Assembly (NCBI GenBank): GCA_016776705.1
Contig: JADHSW010000046.1
Location: forward strand, 1 to 16,202
Direction of reading: 5' to 3'
Length of the DNA stretch: 16,202 nucleotides
DNA from: Rhodospirillales bacterium
GTDB lineage: Bacteria > Pseudomonadota > Alphaproteobacteria > Rhodospirillales > JABHCV01
Of the stretch, positions 7,282 through 14,710 are shown piece after piece. Position 1 is the first letter of the stretch. Every line of letters begins with the position of its first letter. The translations under genes were made by a program, and so were the position numbers. The notes beneath the pieces are model-generated. The model was not told where the DNA came from, did not search any database, and saw nothing but the letters and a program-made list of their open reading frames with translations.

Positions 7282-7975
7282 GGTATCTGGGATTCATTCA
7301 TACTACGGCAGGGCGCACATCCTGTCAGAGATATCGCTAGAAGTGGGTAGGGGCGAAATCCTTGCCTTGCTGGGGCGAAACGGCGCCGGTAAATCAACTA
7401 CCATGAAAAGCATTATCGGGCTCGTTCCGCCAGCCAAGGGAACAATTGAATTCCTTGGAGAAAACATTCAGGGAATGCCGCCCTTTATGATTGCGCGTAA
7501 GGGCCTTGGTTATGTGCCCGAAGACCGTCGAATTTTTGCCGCCTTGTCGATTCTTGAGAATCTCGAGGTCGGGCGTCAACCGGAACGGCAGGGAGCCCCA
7601 TACTGGACACTGGAGAGACTGTTCGACCTGTTCCCCAACCTTGCTGAACTGCGAGACCGCCCCGGGGGTCATATCAGCGGCGGCGAGCAGCAAATGCTCA
7701 CCATTGCCCGTACGCTCATGGGCAATCCGTCAGCGATTTTGCTCGATGAACCCTCAGAGGGATTGGCCCCTGTCATCGTCGAAAAGATGATAGAAACCAT
7801 CATGACACTGAAATCCGAAGGTCTTTCGGTCATTTTGTCGGAGCAAAACCTGAGCTTTGCATCCTATGTAGCTGATCGCGCGACGATTATTGAAAAGGGC
7901 CAAATTCGATATGAAGGTACCATCGACGAGTTGCAAAAAAATCCCGACGTTAGAAATGCCTACCTAAGCGTATAA
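7274..7975 (+). CDS. livF: ABC importer ATPase, LivF type
   Basis: A 233-residue second ATPase of the importer, the usual length for LivF. Walker A is GRNGAGKST (34-42), the signature is ISGGEQQM, Walker B is ILLDEPSEGLAP, and the switch region reads SEQNLSFA. Gln in place of the switch His is normal in LivF proteins and is not a defect. The frame is open upstream to 7115 inside livG, but residues before the ATG at 7274 are not LivF-like; that ATG matches the conserved start and overlaps livG by 8 bases. This is the last gene of the importer operon; a T-rich hairpin follows. Confidence 0.94.
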   Translation: MLKVSGIHSYYGRAHILSEISLEVGRGEILALLGRNGAGKSTTMKSIIGLVPPAKGTIEFLGENIQGMPPFMIARKGLGYVPEDRRIFAALSILENLEVGRQPERQGAPYWTLERLFDLFPNLAELRDRPGGHISGGEQQMLTIARTLMGNPSAILLDEPSEGLAPVIVEKMIETIMTLKSEGLSVILSEQNLSFASYVADRATIIEKGQIRYEGTIDELQKNPDVRNAYLSV

Positions 7976-7980
7976 TGTAT

Positions 7981-8001
7981 TAGAGTTGTCTCTATTTTTT
8001 T
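7981..8001 (+). terminator. Short T-tailed hairpin between convergent livF and cofE
   Basis: TAGAG (7981-7985), a 4-base loop, CTCTA (7990-7994) and seven T (7995-8001). The stem is only 5 bp, so termination of the importer transcript would be modest, but position and T run fit. It lies in the 54-base gap between two convergent genes. Confidence 0.5.
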
Positions 8002-8029
8002 GGCATAAGCGGGCCAAATCAAGGTGTAT

Positions 8030-8800
8030 TTACCTGAAGAGGTCCATCTCCTTTGGGCGAACCAGCGCCTCGGCACCCGCTTCGGGTTGATCCCAGTTAA
8101 AGTCACCCCGAATAATCACCACCGGTTGTTTATCGGCGCCCTGCCCATGTAAAAGCGATGCCGCCGAAGCCAGTTCATCGGCAATGGCTTGTTGGCTGAC
8201 TTTCAGTTCACGGCCGAACAGGTCATTGTCGCCACGAAGATCCAGCAGGGCCGGCAAACCAGCAACACCGATGGCGACGCCTGTTGTTCCCATACGCCAG
8301 GGCCTGCCAAGACTGTCACAAATAATCACCGCTACATCGGCCCCGGTACGTTCCAGCAACTGCGCTTGCATCTTTTTGCAAGACTGATCGGGATCAACGG
8401 GCAGCAAAAGCACATTTTCTTCACCATCCTCGGAACCAACATTGGAACGGTCAAGTCCGGCATTCGCCATGATCACCCCGGTGTGATGTGCAACGATGAG
8501 AATATCGGGAACGGCGCGAAGAACTTCACGGGATTCCGAAAGGATAAGTTCGACCTCGCGTGGGTCCTTTCCGCATTGGCTTGCGATTTCTTGTGCCCGG
8601 CTGGATGGCGTAACCGTGTTCAGGTCAACGGTTCGTCCCTCGATCTTGGAAATCACTTTTTGAGCGATAATCACAATATCTCCCGTCTGCAATTTACGCC
8701 CCAGGGTGTTTACCCCCTCGACAATTGACGTGGCAAGATCGTCACCTTGTTCCATCATTGGAATATTGGGAACGGCAAACGATTCAAATGAAGAAGCCAT
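8030..8800 (-). CDS. cofE: Coenzyme F420-0:L-glutamate ligase
   Basis: A 256-residue GTP-dependent cytosolic ligase that adds glutamate residues to F420-0, making the polyglutamate tail. Family landmarks in order: GDDLA (19-23), GDIVIIAQKVISKIEGR (40-56), the KDPREVELILSES block (78-90), MANAGLDRSNV (111-121), LPVDPDQS (133-140), and DSLGRPWRMGTTGVAIGVAG (162-181), then ADELASAA and VVIIRG. The ATG at 8800 has AGGA 7 bases upstream (8808-8811); the frame extends to 8872, but the added residues are not conserved. This is a stand-alone CofE: the C-terminal FMN reductase domain of actinobacterial FbiB is absent. It is transcribed away from the operon holding the other F420 genes, so the pathway is split over two divergent units. 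Confidence 0.95.
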   Translation of the reverse strand: MASSFESFAVPNIPMMEQGDDLATSIVEGVNTLGRKLQTGDIVIIAQKVISKIEGRTVDLNTVTPSSRAQEIASQCGKDPREVELILSESREVLRAVPDILIVAHHTGVIMANAGLDRSNVGSEDGEENVLLLPVDPDQSCKKMQAQLLERTGADVAVIICDSLGRPWRMGTTGVAIGVAGLPALLDLRGDNDLFGRELKVSQQAIADELASAASLLHGQGADKQPVVIIRGDFNWDQPEAGAEALVRPKEMDLFR

Positions 8801-9029
8801 GTTCGGGTCCTGTTTTTTGGGAGAATTAACACGAATCAGAGGTTGCGTGAAGATTTTGATACGCGAATACAAACCTTTTTGAAGTTTACAAAATGCCCTA
8901 ATTTCACGTTATTTGCGACAGGTAAAATGAAGGAATACGGCGTATGGGAGTTCATCAATTTTGAGTCTCTGATTTTTCCCGCGAAGTATCATATCTGGAT
9001 AATAAGATCACAAGGAATTTTGGAAACGC
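8801..9029. promoter_or_regulatory. Divergent control region between cofE and the FrhB-KorAB-cof operon
   Basis: About 229 bases of A/T-rich sequence separate the two divergent starts, so promoters for both should lie here. On the plus strand, GATAAT (8998-9003) and TATCAT (8987-8992) are -10-like, and TTGAGT (8961-8966) is -35-like, but spacing to a good partner is off. On the minus strand, TTGTAA about 16 bases before TATTCG is a weak candidate. An open plus frame crosses this stretch (from 8843) but resembles nothing and lacks a good start. AGGA for cofE is at 8808-8811. No firm operator was found. Confidence 0.5.
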
Positions 9030-10322
9030 ATGAACAAAATCCAACAAACCCCACCCCGAATTCTTGATGAAAGAACATCTGGAGTAGAAGAGCGTTTTCT
9101 CGGGCTCATCGAAGAAGGGGCAGACCCGAATGAATGGGCGTTCGCTTGGCGCACAGAGATAAATCGTGGCGGCTTTCGGGCTGTCGATTTTCTGATGAAA
9201 ACCATCGTCGAGACGGGGAAGTGTGTTGGTTGTGCTTCATGTGTCAGCATTTGCCCGACGGACGTTTTCGATTATGTCGATGAGCGTCCAATCGATACCC
9301 GTACAGATGCCTGTGTTTATTGTATCCTGTGCGCCGAGGCTTGCCCTGTCCTCAGACCGGTAGACCGGGATTTGCCGGAAATTCTGGAATTCCGTGAACC
9401 GGCTACGGTCGAGACCTATGGCCCTTATTCTTACGGTGTATACGCCCGTACCACTGATCCGGAAATCCTTTCCCATGCCCAGGACGGTGGTCTCGTTTCC
9501 GCCCTTATTCTGCACGGCTTTGATAACGGGGCTTTTAAAGGCGCTATTCTTGGCGATGTTTATCCAGACAATACCCAGATCGGCTTCCATAAACTGGCCA
9601 AAACCCGTGAAGAAGTGCTGAGTTGCGCCGCCTCGCGTTATACGTACTCCCCCAACACCCTGGCGCTCCAAGAAGCAATGAAACAGGATGCAGGTCCGTT
9701 ATGTGTTGTCGGCGTTCCCTGTCAGGTGGACGGTGTTCGCTTGCAGCAGCATTCAAGTATCCGCATGGAAATGAACAACTGGTACCGGGAAAACATTGCC
9801 CTGGTTATCGGACTGTATTGCTCTGAAAGTTTTACCCATGAAAGCATCGAGAAGTTGGGTGAACTGATTGATGTCGATCCGAAAAGGATCGTCAACATCA
9901 ACATCAAGGGCAAAGTTGTCATCCGCCTTGATGACGGAGAGGTTCGGGAATATTCCCTGGCAAAGTATCAAAAATTTGCCCGACCGGCCTGTTTATATTG
10001 CCTTGATTATGGCGCCGAGAATGCTGATTTGAGTTGTGGCGGTATCGGCATGGACGGCTGGACTTATACCTTGATCAGGACAGAGCGCGGACATAAGGCT
10101 TTTCAGGCCGCCCTTGAAGCCGGGGTTATCGAGCAACGGCCTCTTGCCGATGAACCGCGTGGCGAATTTCTGATGGGAATGCTTTCAAAAAATAAAAAAT
10201 TGAACCGCCCCATGCCTGTGCAAATGCCGACCTTGGCCGAACGAGAAGCCCTGGGCTATCTAAGCCCGAAGACCTTTTACACTAAGGGCCCCGGCGCCCC
10301 TGTGGTGGATGAAGACAAATGA
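9030..10322 (+). CDS. FrhB/FdhB-family F420-interacting iron-sulfur flavoprotein
   Basis: A 430-residue member of the coenzyme F420 hydrogenase/dehydrogenase beta-subunit family, whose relatives exchange hydride with F420 on FAD and pass single electrons through FeS clusters. After an extra N-terminal stretch of about 60 residues comes a two-cluster ferredoxin domain (C65, C68, C71, C75; C95, C98, C101, C105, each set ending CP). The FrhB N- and C-terminal domains follow: DGGLVSALI (152-160), VGVPCQVDGVR (227-237), GLYCSESF (261-268), and CLYC (321-324) with ADLSCGGIGMDGW (332-344). C231, C264, C321 and C324 may hold a further cluster. Its ATGA overlap with korA suggests a subunit of the same complex. 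The electron partner is inferred to be KorAB. Not all family members use F420, but the surrounding cof genes favour it. Confidence 0.85.
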   Translation: MNKIQQTPPRILDERTSGVEERFLGLIEEGADPNEWAFAWRTEINRGGFRAVDFLMKTIVETGKCVGCASCVSICPTDVFDYVDERPIDTRTDACVYCILCAEACPVLRPVDRDLPEILEFREPATVETYGPYSYGVYARTTDPEILSHAQDGGLVSALILHGFDNGAFKGAILGDVYPDNTQIGFHKLAKTREEVLSCAASRYTYSPNTLALQEAMKQDAGPLCVVGVPCQVDGVRLQQHSSIRMEMNNWYRENIALVIGLYCSESFTHESIEKLGELIDVDPKRIVNINIKGKVVIRLDDGEVREYSLAKYQKFARPACLYCLDYGAENADLSCGGIGMDGWTYTLIRTERGHKAFQAALEAGVIEQRPLADEPRGEFLMGMLSKNKKLNRPMPVQMPTLAEREALGYLSPKTFYTKGPGAPVVDEDK

Positions 10323-12112
10323 ACATCATGACCAATAACATCAAACTACCCAAACAGACCCGGTTGTGTGAAGACATCAATGTGATGGTCGCGGGTCAAG
10401 GCGGCGATGGGTCATTGACGATTATCGCCTTGCTTTCTCACGCCCTACGTCAGCGCGGTCTGGAATTGTATCAGACCAGTAATATCGCCTCGCGGATCAA
10501 GGGGGGGCATGCTGCAGCGATTTTACGCGCCTCTAAAACGCAGCACGGAGGTATTGGCGATAACCTGGATGTGCTTGTCGCCTTTGATGAAGAGGCCATT
10601 ATCAACGCAGGCCCGTCCATGTCGCCAGACGGTATTGTCATCTATGACATTTCCCGTGGGCCGCTTCCGGAGGGCTGTTTAGGGCCAGATGTGCTGGTCC
10701 TGCCGGTTCCCTTCAGCCGCTTCGCGGTGCGCGACCTGCGCCGGGATTTGTTCAAAAACGGTTTCGGTTTCGGCCTTGTTGCCCGGGTACTTGGCATTGA
10801 GGATTCCGAGGCCGAAGATTGCATGAGAAAGCGCTTCAAGAAACTTTCCAAGGCTGCCCTGGAAGCCAACCTCCATGCCCTGAATTTAGGCTTTGGTATC
10901 GCCGATGAATTCGGCATCAAGCATGGTGATAACCTGATTGAGCTTGCGGACGCGGAAAAATCCGAACGTCTTTCCATTAGTGGTAATCAGGCGACGGCGT
11001 TGGGATTTTTGGCTGCCGGTGGACGATTTTTTGCCGGATATCCGATTACGCCTGCCACTGAAATCATGGATACACTTTCCCGACATGCTTCAAAGATAGG
11101 CTGTGTTGTCATTCAGGCCGAAGATGAATTGTCAGCGGTCAATCAGGCAATCGGGGCGTCGCTTACCGGCGCACGCGCCATGACGGCGTCATCGTCACCG
11201 GGAATTGCGTTAATGCAGGAAAGCATCAGTCACTGTGGTTCAGCGGAAATTCCCCTTGTCATTGTCAACTGTCAACGTGCTGGGCCGTCAACGGGCATGC
11301 CGACGAAAACAGAACAAAGCGATATCGGTATGATGACTCAGGGCGGTAGCGGAGATTTCCCCTGTGTCGTTCTGTATCCCGGCGACGCAAACGAATGCTT
11401 TACGATTGCCGCACTGGCGACGAACATTTCACAAATTGCGCAATGTCCAGTCTATATTGCTCTTGATCGCTCGTTGGCGCAAAACACTGCCACTGTTGCC
11501 CCGTTCGATCTTGAAAGCGTCAAACTTGATAAAGGAAAGCTTCTTGATGAGGCAACCCTCAAAACCCTTGATACATATAAACGCTACGCCATAACGGATG
11601 ACGGTATTTCCCCCTGGGCACTACCAGGAACCCCTGAGGGCATGAACCTTGTCACCGGAAATGAGCGTAATGAATGGGGACAGGTGTCCACGGAACCGGA
11701 AAACCGAATTGCCATGATGGACAAGCGTGCACGCAAGATTAACGCGATCAGGGACCTGCTGCCTGGCGGTGTCGAACACGGCGACCCTAGGGCGGAAATC
11801 GGTCTCCTTGGTACTGGCATGGAAACCGGTGTTATGGGCGAGGCCTGGGCCAGGCTTGAAGAACAGGGGGTGAAGACAAGGTGTCATCGTCCCCGGACCT
11901 TGTCGCCGGTACTGGACGACACCCTTGATTTTATCAATCAATGTTCACGAATTTATATCATCGAGCACAGCGAAAGTGGCCAGTTGGAGCGTCTCCTCAA
12001 GGGGGCTGGTTGCCCGGCAGAAAAGCTTAGGGGAATTCGAAAATATGACGGACTGCCATTCAGTCCCGGTGAACTTACCGATTTAATTCTGACACGAGAG
12101 GCTCAGGGATGA
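10319..12112 (+). CDS. korA: 2-oxoacid:acceptor oxidoreductase, fused gamma-alpha subunit (KorA type)
   Basis: A 597-residue subunit of a CoA-dependent 2-oxoacid oxidoreductase, which oxidatively decarboxylates a 2-oxoacid to an acyl-CoA or runs the reverse carboxylation. Residues about 20-200 are the gamma domain (GQGGDGS at 26-32; SRIKGGHAA at 58-66). The alpha domain starts near 218, with YPITPATEIMD (241-251), the acidic QAEDELSAVNQA (266-277), SSSPGIALMQE (291-301) and GPSTGMPTKTEQSD (322-335). This layout and these motifs match KorA of 2-oxoglutarate:ferredoxin oxidoreductases rather than pyruvate enzymes, but substrate is not proven; other 2-oxoacids are possible. The ATG overlaps the stop of the FrhB-like gene, and the TGA overlaps korB, so the three are translationally linked. 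Confidence 0.9.
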   Translation: MNIMTNNIKLPKQTRLCEDINVMVAGQGGDGSLTIIALLSHALRQRGLELYQTSNIASRIKGGHAAAILRASKTQHGGIGDNLDVLVAFDEEAIINAGPSMSPDGIVIYDISRGPLPEGCLGPDVLVLPVPFSRFAVRDLRRDLFKNGFGFGLVARVLGIEDSEAEDCMRKRFKKLSKAALEANLHALNLGFGIADEFGIKHGDNLIELADAEKSERLSISGNQATALGFLAAGGRFFAGYPITPATEIMDTLSRHASKIGCVVIQAEDELSAVNQAIGASLTGARAMTASSSPGIALMQESISHCGSAEIPLVIVNCQRAGPSTGMPTKTEQSDIGMMTQGGSGDFPCVVLYPGDANECFTIAALATNISQIAQCPVYIALDRSLAQNTATVAPFDLESVKLDKGKLLDEATLKTLDTYKRYAITDDGISPWALPGTPEGMNLVTGNERNEWGQVSTEPENRIAMMDKRARKINAIRDLLPGGVEHGDPRAEIGLLGTGMETGVMGEAWARLEEQGVKTRCHRPRTLSPVLDDTLDFINQCSRIYIIEHSESGQLERLLKGAGCPAEKLRGIRKYDGLPFSPGELTDLILTREAQG

Positions 12113-12972
12113 CGACGACATTCACGCCAAAAGACCCCGTCTGGTGCTCCGGCTGCGGCCACTACGGCGTTAGGGGAGCACTGGTTAACGCCTTATCGGA
12201 GCTGGATATTCCGGCCCACGAAACCTTCTTGTTAGCAGGAATCGGCTGTTCCGGATCGATCCAGAACAATGTCAATGCCTACGGTTACCATTCCATGCAT
12301 GGTCGCGTATTGCCGACGGCCATCGGCGCCGCTATTGCCAATCCCGATCTGACCGTCATTGCGGCGGGGGGGGACGGCGATGGCTACGCCATCGGAATGG
12401 GTCATTTCGCTCACGCCATTCACCGCAACGCCAGTGTTCTGTATATCCTGATGAACAACGCCGCCTATGGGCTAACCAAAGGTCAGGATTCCCCGACATC
12501 CGAACTTGCACAAGTTGCCGGTCATAGCCCGGCTCTGGATGGTATGTCGATGGGGCTATCGATTCCGGGTGCAACGTTCCTTGCCCGCGGTTTTACCCGC
12601 TGGTCAGACCAGCTGAACGGTTTGCTGATTCAGGGCCTTGAACATGTTCGGGCAAAAAAGGGATTTGCATTTTTAGAGGTTCTGTCCCCCTGTGTTACGT
12701 ATAATGACACTTATCCTGATTGGGACGCCCAAATGTATAATGTGGATGAAGATCCTGATTTTTCATGCACTGACCGCGGTATCGCTTTTCAAACCATTGA
12801 ACGTTTGCGTAGCGAAGGACGTATTGCCTCCGGTTTGATCCACCAGGGTGAACAATCGGCGTTTGAAGCCAACTGGATAAAAGAAGGCCTGTGTCCGGCG
12901 AATTTAGAAGCTCACGAACCGCAGAAAAACCTTGATACCTTGCACGACATTATGACCTCATACTCGACTTAA
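12109..12972 (+). CDS. korB: 2-oxoacid:acceptor oxidoreductase beta subunit (KorB type, TPP-binding)
   Basis: A 287-residue thiamine-diphosphate and FeS subunit pairing with KorA. WCSGCG holds C13 and C16, GIGCSGS holds C47 and SPCVTYND holds C195: the four ligands expected for the single [4Fe-4S] cluster. The TPP/Mg motif is GDGDGYAIG (89-97) through MNN (115-117), followed by YGLTKGQDSPTS (120-131), close to the YGLTGGQxSPT of KorB. All key residues are present, so it should be active. GAGAGG (12096-12101) lies 7 bases before the ATG. No KorD/ferredoxin subunit gene is present, unlike four-subunit enzymes; the FrhB-like protein upstream could fill that place. A 29-base gap separates it from cofD. 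Confidence 0.93.
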   Translation: MTTTFTPKDPVWCSGCGHYGVRGALVNALSELDIPAHETFLLAGIGCSGSIQNNVNAYGYHSMHGRVLPTAIGAAIANPDLTVIAAGGDGDGYAIGMGHFAHAIHRNASVLYILMNNAAYGLTKGQDSPTSELAQVAGHSPALDGMSMGLSIPGATFLARGFTRWSDQLNGLLIQGLEHVRAKKGFAFLEVLSPCVTYNDTYPDWDAQMYNVDEDPDFSCTDRGIAFQTIERLRSEGRIASGLIHQGEQSAFEANWIKEGLCPANLEAHEPQKNLDTLHDIMTSYST

Positions 12973-13001
12973 AGGATGAAGGGTTTCAGGCAACTTCCAC
13001 G

Positions 13002-14018
13002 ATGAAAGACATTGTCAGAAACAATGCAGTAAAATCAAAGCCACGGGTGCTGGCGCTTAGTGGCGGCATCGGCGGGGCCAAGCTTGCGCTGGGGCTCTAT
13101 CGTATTCTTGATCCGTGGGACTTGGCCGTTGTGGTCAACACCGGAGACGATTTCGAGCACTTTGGGCTGCATATCGCGCCTGATGTCGATACCCTGATGT
13201 ATACCCTGTCCGGTACGAACAATACGGAACTGGGCTGGGGGCGTGCTGGAGAAACATGGGCTTTTCTGGAACAGCTAAAACGGCTCGGGGGCGAGACATG
13301 GTTCCAACTGGGCGATGGCGATCTCGCCGTTCACCTACAGCGCAGCGAATCCCTCAAACGAGGAAACACCTTAAGCACTGTTACCGCCGATTTATTTCAT
13401 CATCTTGAAATACAGGCGCACGTCTGGCCCATGAGTGATCAGCCGGTACGAACCATGATCGATGCCGTAGATGGTCGGGAAATTCCCTTTCAGAATTATT
13501 TTGTCCAGGAAAAATGTGAGCCAGAGGTTAGCGGTTTTCGGTTCACCGGCGCGGGCGACGCATTACCCAATGCATCTTTCATGGAATTGTTAGAAGATCC
13601 ATGCCTCAACGCCATTATCGTTTGCCCCTCCAATCCATATGTCAGTGTCGACCCGATGCTGGCAATACCGGGAGTGCGCGCTGCGCTTAAGGCATGTCAC
13701 GTGCCCGTCATTGCCGTGAGCCCGATTGTCGGCGGCGAGGCGATAAAGGGACCAACGGCAAAAATGATGCGAGAATTGAATATTCCCGTAGACCCGCTCA
13801 GTATCGCCCGGCATTACGCCGATTTCCTTGACGGCTTCATTCTTGATGATGCTGACGCCCATCATGCAGATTCTTTGGAAATACCTACCCTGGTTACACG
13901 AACAGTTATGCAAACCCTTGAAGATCGCGACGCCCTTGCCCGTGATTCTCTTTCATTCGCTCAACGCCTCAAAGCGGACAAATCTTTGAATACAACTTCT
14001 GCGAAGAGAGCTTCATAG
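13002..14018 (+). CDS. cofD: Fo 2-phospho-L-lactate (or phosphoenolpyruvate) transferase
   Basis: A 338-residue CofD/FbiA-family enzyme that transfers a phosphorylated three-carbon acid from its GDP-activated form to the deazaflavin Fo, making F420-0 or dehydro-F420-0. Visible motifs: LSGGIGGAKLALGL (19-32), VNTGDDFEHFGLHIAPDVDT (45-64), GWGRAGETW and WFQLGDGD. The length is close to the family's. The protein starts about 14 residues before the conserved first strand, with no internal Met to choose instead; the ribosome-binding site is weak. It follows korB by 29 bases, so it is probably in the same transcript, and precedes cofC by 2 bases. Which three-carbon donor it uses (2-phospholactate, PEP or 3-phosphoglycerate) cannot be told from these motifs. 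Confidence 0.95.
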   Translation: MKDIVRNNAVKSKPRVLALSGGIGGAKLALGLYRILDPWDLAVVVNTGDDFEHFGLHIAPDVDTLMYTLSGTNNTELGWGRAGETWAFLEQLKRLGGETWFQLGDGDLAVHLQRSESLKRGNTLSTVTADLFHHLEIQAHVWPMSDQPVRTMIDAVDGREIPFQNYFVQEKCEPEVSGFRFTGAGDALPNASFMELLEDPCLNAIIVCPSNPYVSVDPMLAIPGVRAALKACHVPVIAVSPIVGGEAIKGPTAKMMRELNIPVDPLSIARHYADFLDGFILDDADAHHADSLEIPTLVTRTVMQTLEDRDALARDSLSFAQRLKADKSLNTTSAKRAS

Positions 14019-14020
14019 TC

Positions 14021-14710
14021 ATGGCCAATTCTGACTTCTGGGCCGTTGTCCCCGTCAAAGATTTCAAAAATGCCAAATCTCGATTGGCAACTGTTTTGAA
14101 CGCGACAGAGCGTCAACAATTGTCTCGTACCATGGTGCAAGATGTTCTGGGCGCAATTTCGGCGGTTTCGGGTCTCGCAGGTACCGTCATGGTGACCCAC
14201 GATCCTGAAGCGGCGGATTTAGCAACGGCTTTTGGCGCGAAAGTTTTTTTCGAGGTCGAAAACCGGGGGCCGACTGAAGCTGTTATGTTAGCAGTGCGAT
14301 TGCTGGCGGCGGAAGGAAAGGGGGGAATGATCAGCATTCCTTGTGATGTCCCCCTAATAAACCCGGACGAAATCAATTTTCTGCTGGAAACCCATGGTTC
14401 AGCACCTGCTGTGACAATTACCCCGGCCTGGGATGGCGGTGGTTCTAACGCCATTGTCTGCACTCCACCTGATGCTATTCCGCTCAGCTATGGTGAAGGC
14501 AGTTTTAAGGCGCACCTGGAAACGACAAGGCGGCACGGCATCGAAGCAAATGTGGTCGAACTTCCCGGTTTTGGACTTGATCTTGACCAACCCGACGATC
14601 TGATTGCACTGATTGATAAATCTTCAAAGACCCTGACTGCCCGCTATCTGGAAGAAACTGGCATTGCCGCTAGGTTGAACGCCGATATTCCGAAATGGAG
14701 CCACGGATGA
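14021..14710 (+). CDS. cofC: 2-phospho-L-lactate (or PEP/3PG) guanylyltransferase
   Basis: A 229-residue nucleotidyltransferase that activates a phosphorylated three-carbon acid with GTP, supplying CofD. Motifs: VPVKDFKNAKSRL (10-22), IPCDVPLINPDEI (106-118), GGSNAIVCTPP (140-150), YGEGSFKAH (157-165) and GFGLDLDQPDDL (183-194), all in the usual CofC order. It is not fused to CofD or CofE, as it is in some bacteria. It begins 2 bases after the cofD stop and its own TGA overlaps the fbiC ATG, so the three form a tight F420 biosynthesis run. Confidence 0.94.
   Translation: MANSDFWAVVPVKDFKNAKSRLATVLNATERQQLSRTMVQDVLGAISAVSGLAGTVMVTHDPEAADLATAFGAKVFFEVENRGPTEAVMLAVRLLAAEGKGGMISIPCDVPLINPDEINFLLETHGSAPAVTITPAWDGGGSNAIVCTPPDAIPLSYGEGSFKAHLETTRRHGIEANVVELPGFGLDLDQPDDLIALIDKSSKTLTARYLEETGIAARLNADIPKWSHG

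Noticed and set aside
8189..8728. Plus-strand open frame of 179 codons
   Set aside because: It lies opposite cofE, whose motifs are unmistakable.
8801..8872. N-terminal extension of cofE to 8872
   Set aside because: The extra 24 residues are not conserved in the family, and AGGA sits correctly before the ATG at 8800.
8843..9067. Plus-strand open frame of 74 codons between cofE and the FrhB-like gene
   Set aside because: It begins with TTG without a ribosome-binding site, resembles nothing, and runs into the next gene in another frame.
12366..12373. G8 tract in korB (also G8 at 2590-2597 and G7 at 10501-10507) as phase-variation sites
   Set aside because: Each falls on Gly-Gly codons of conserved motifs with the frame intact; runs of this length are expected at GGG-GGG codon pairs.
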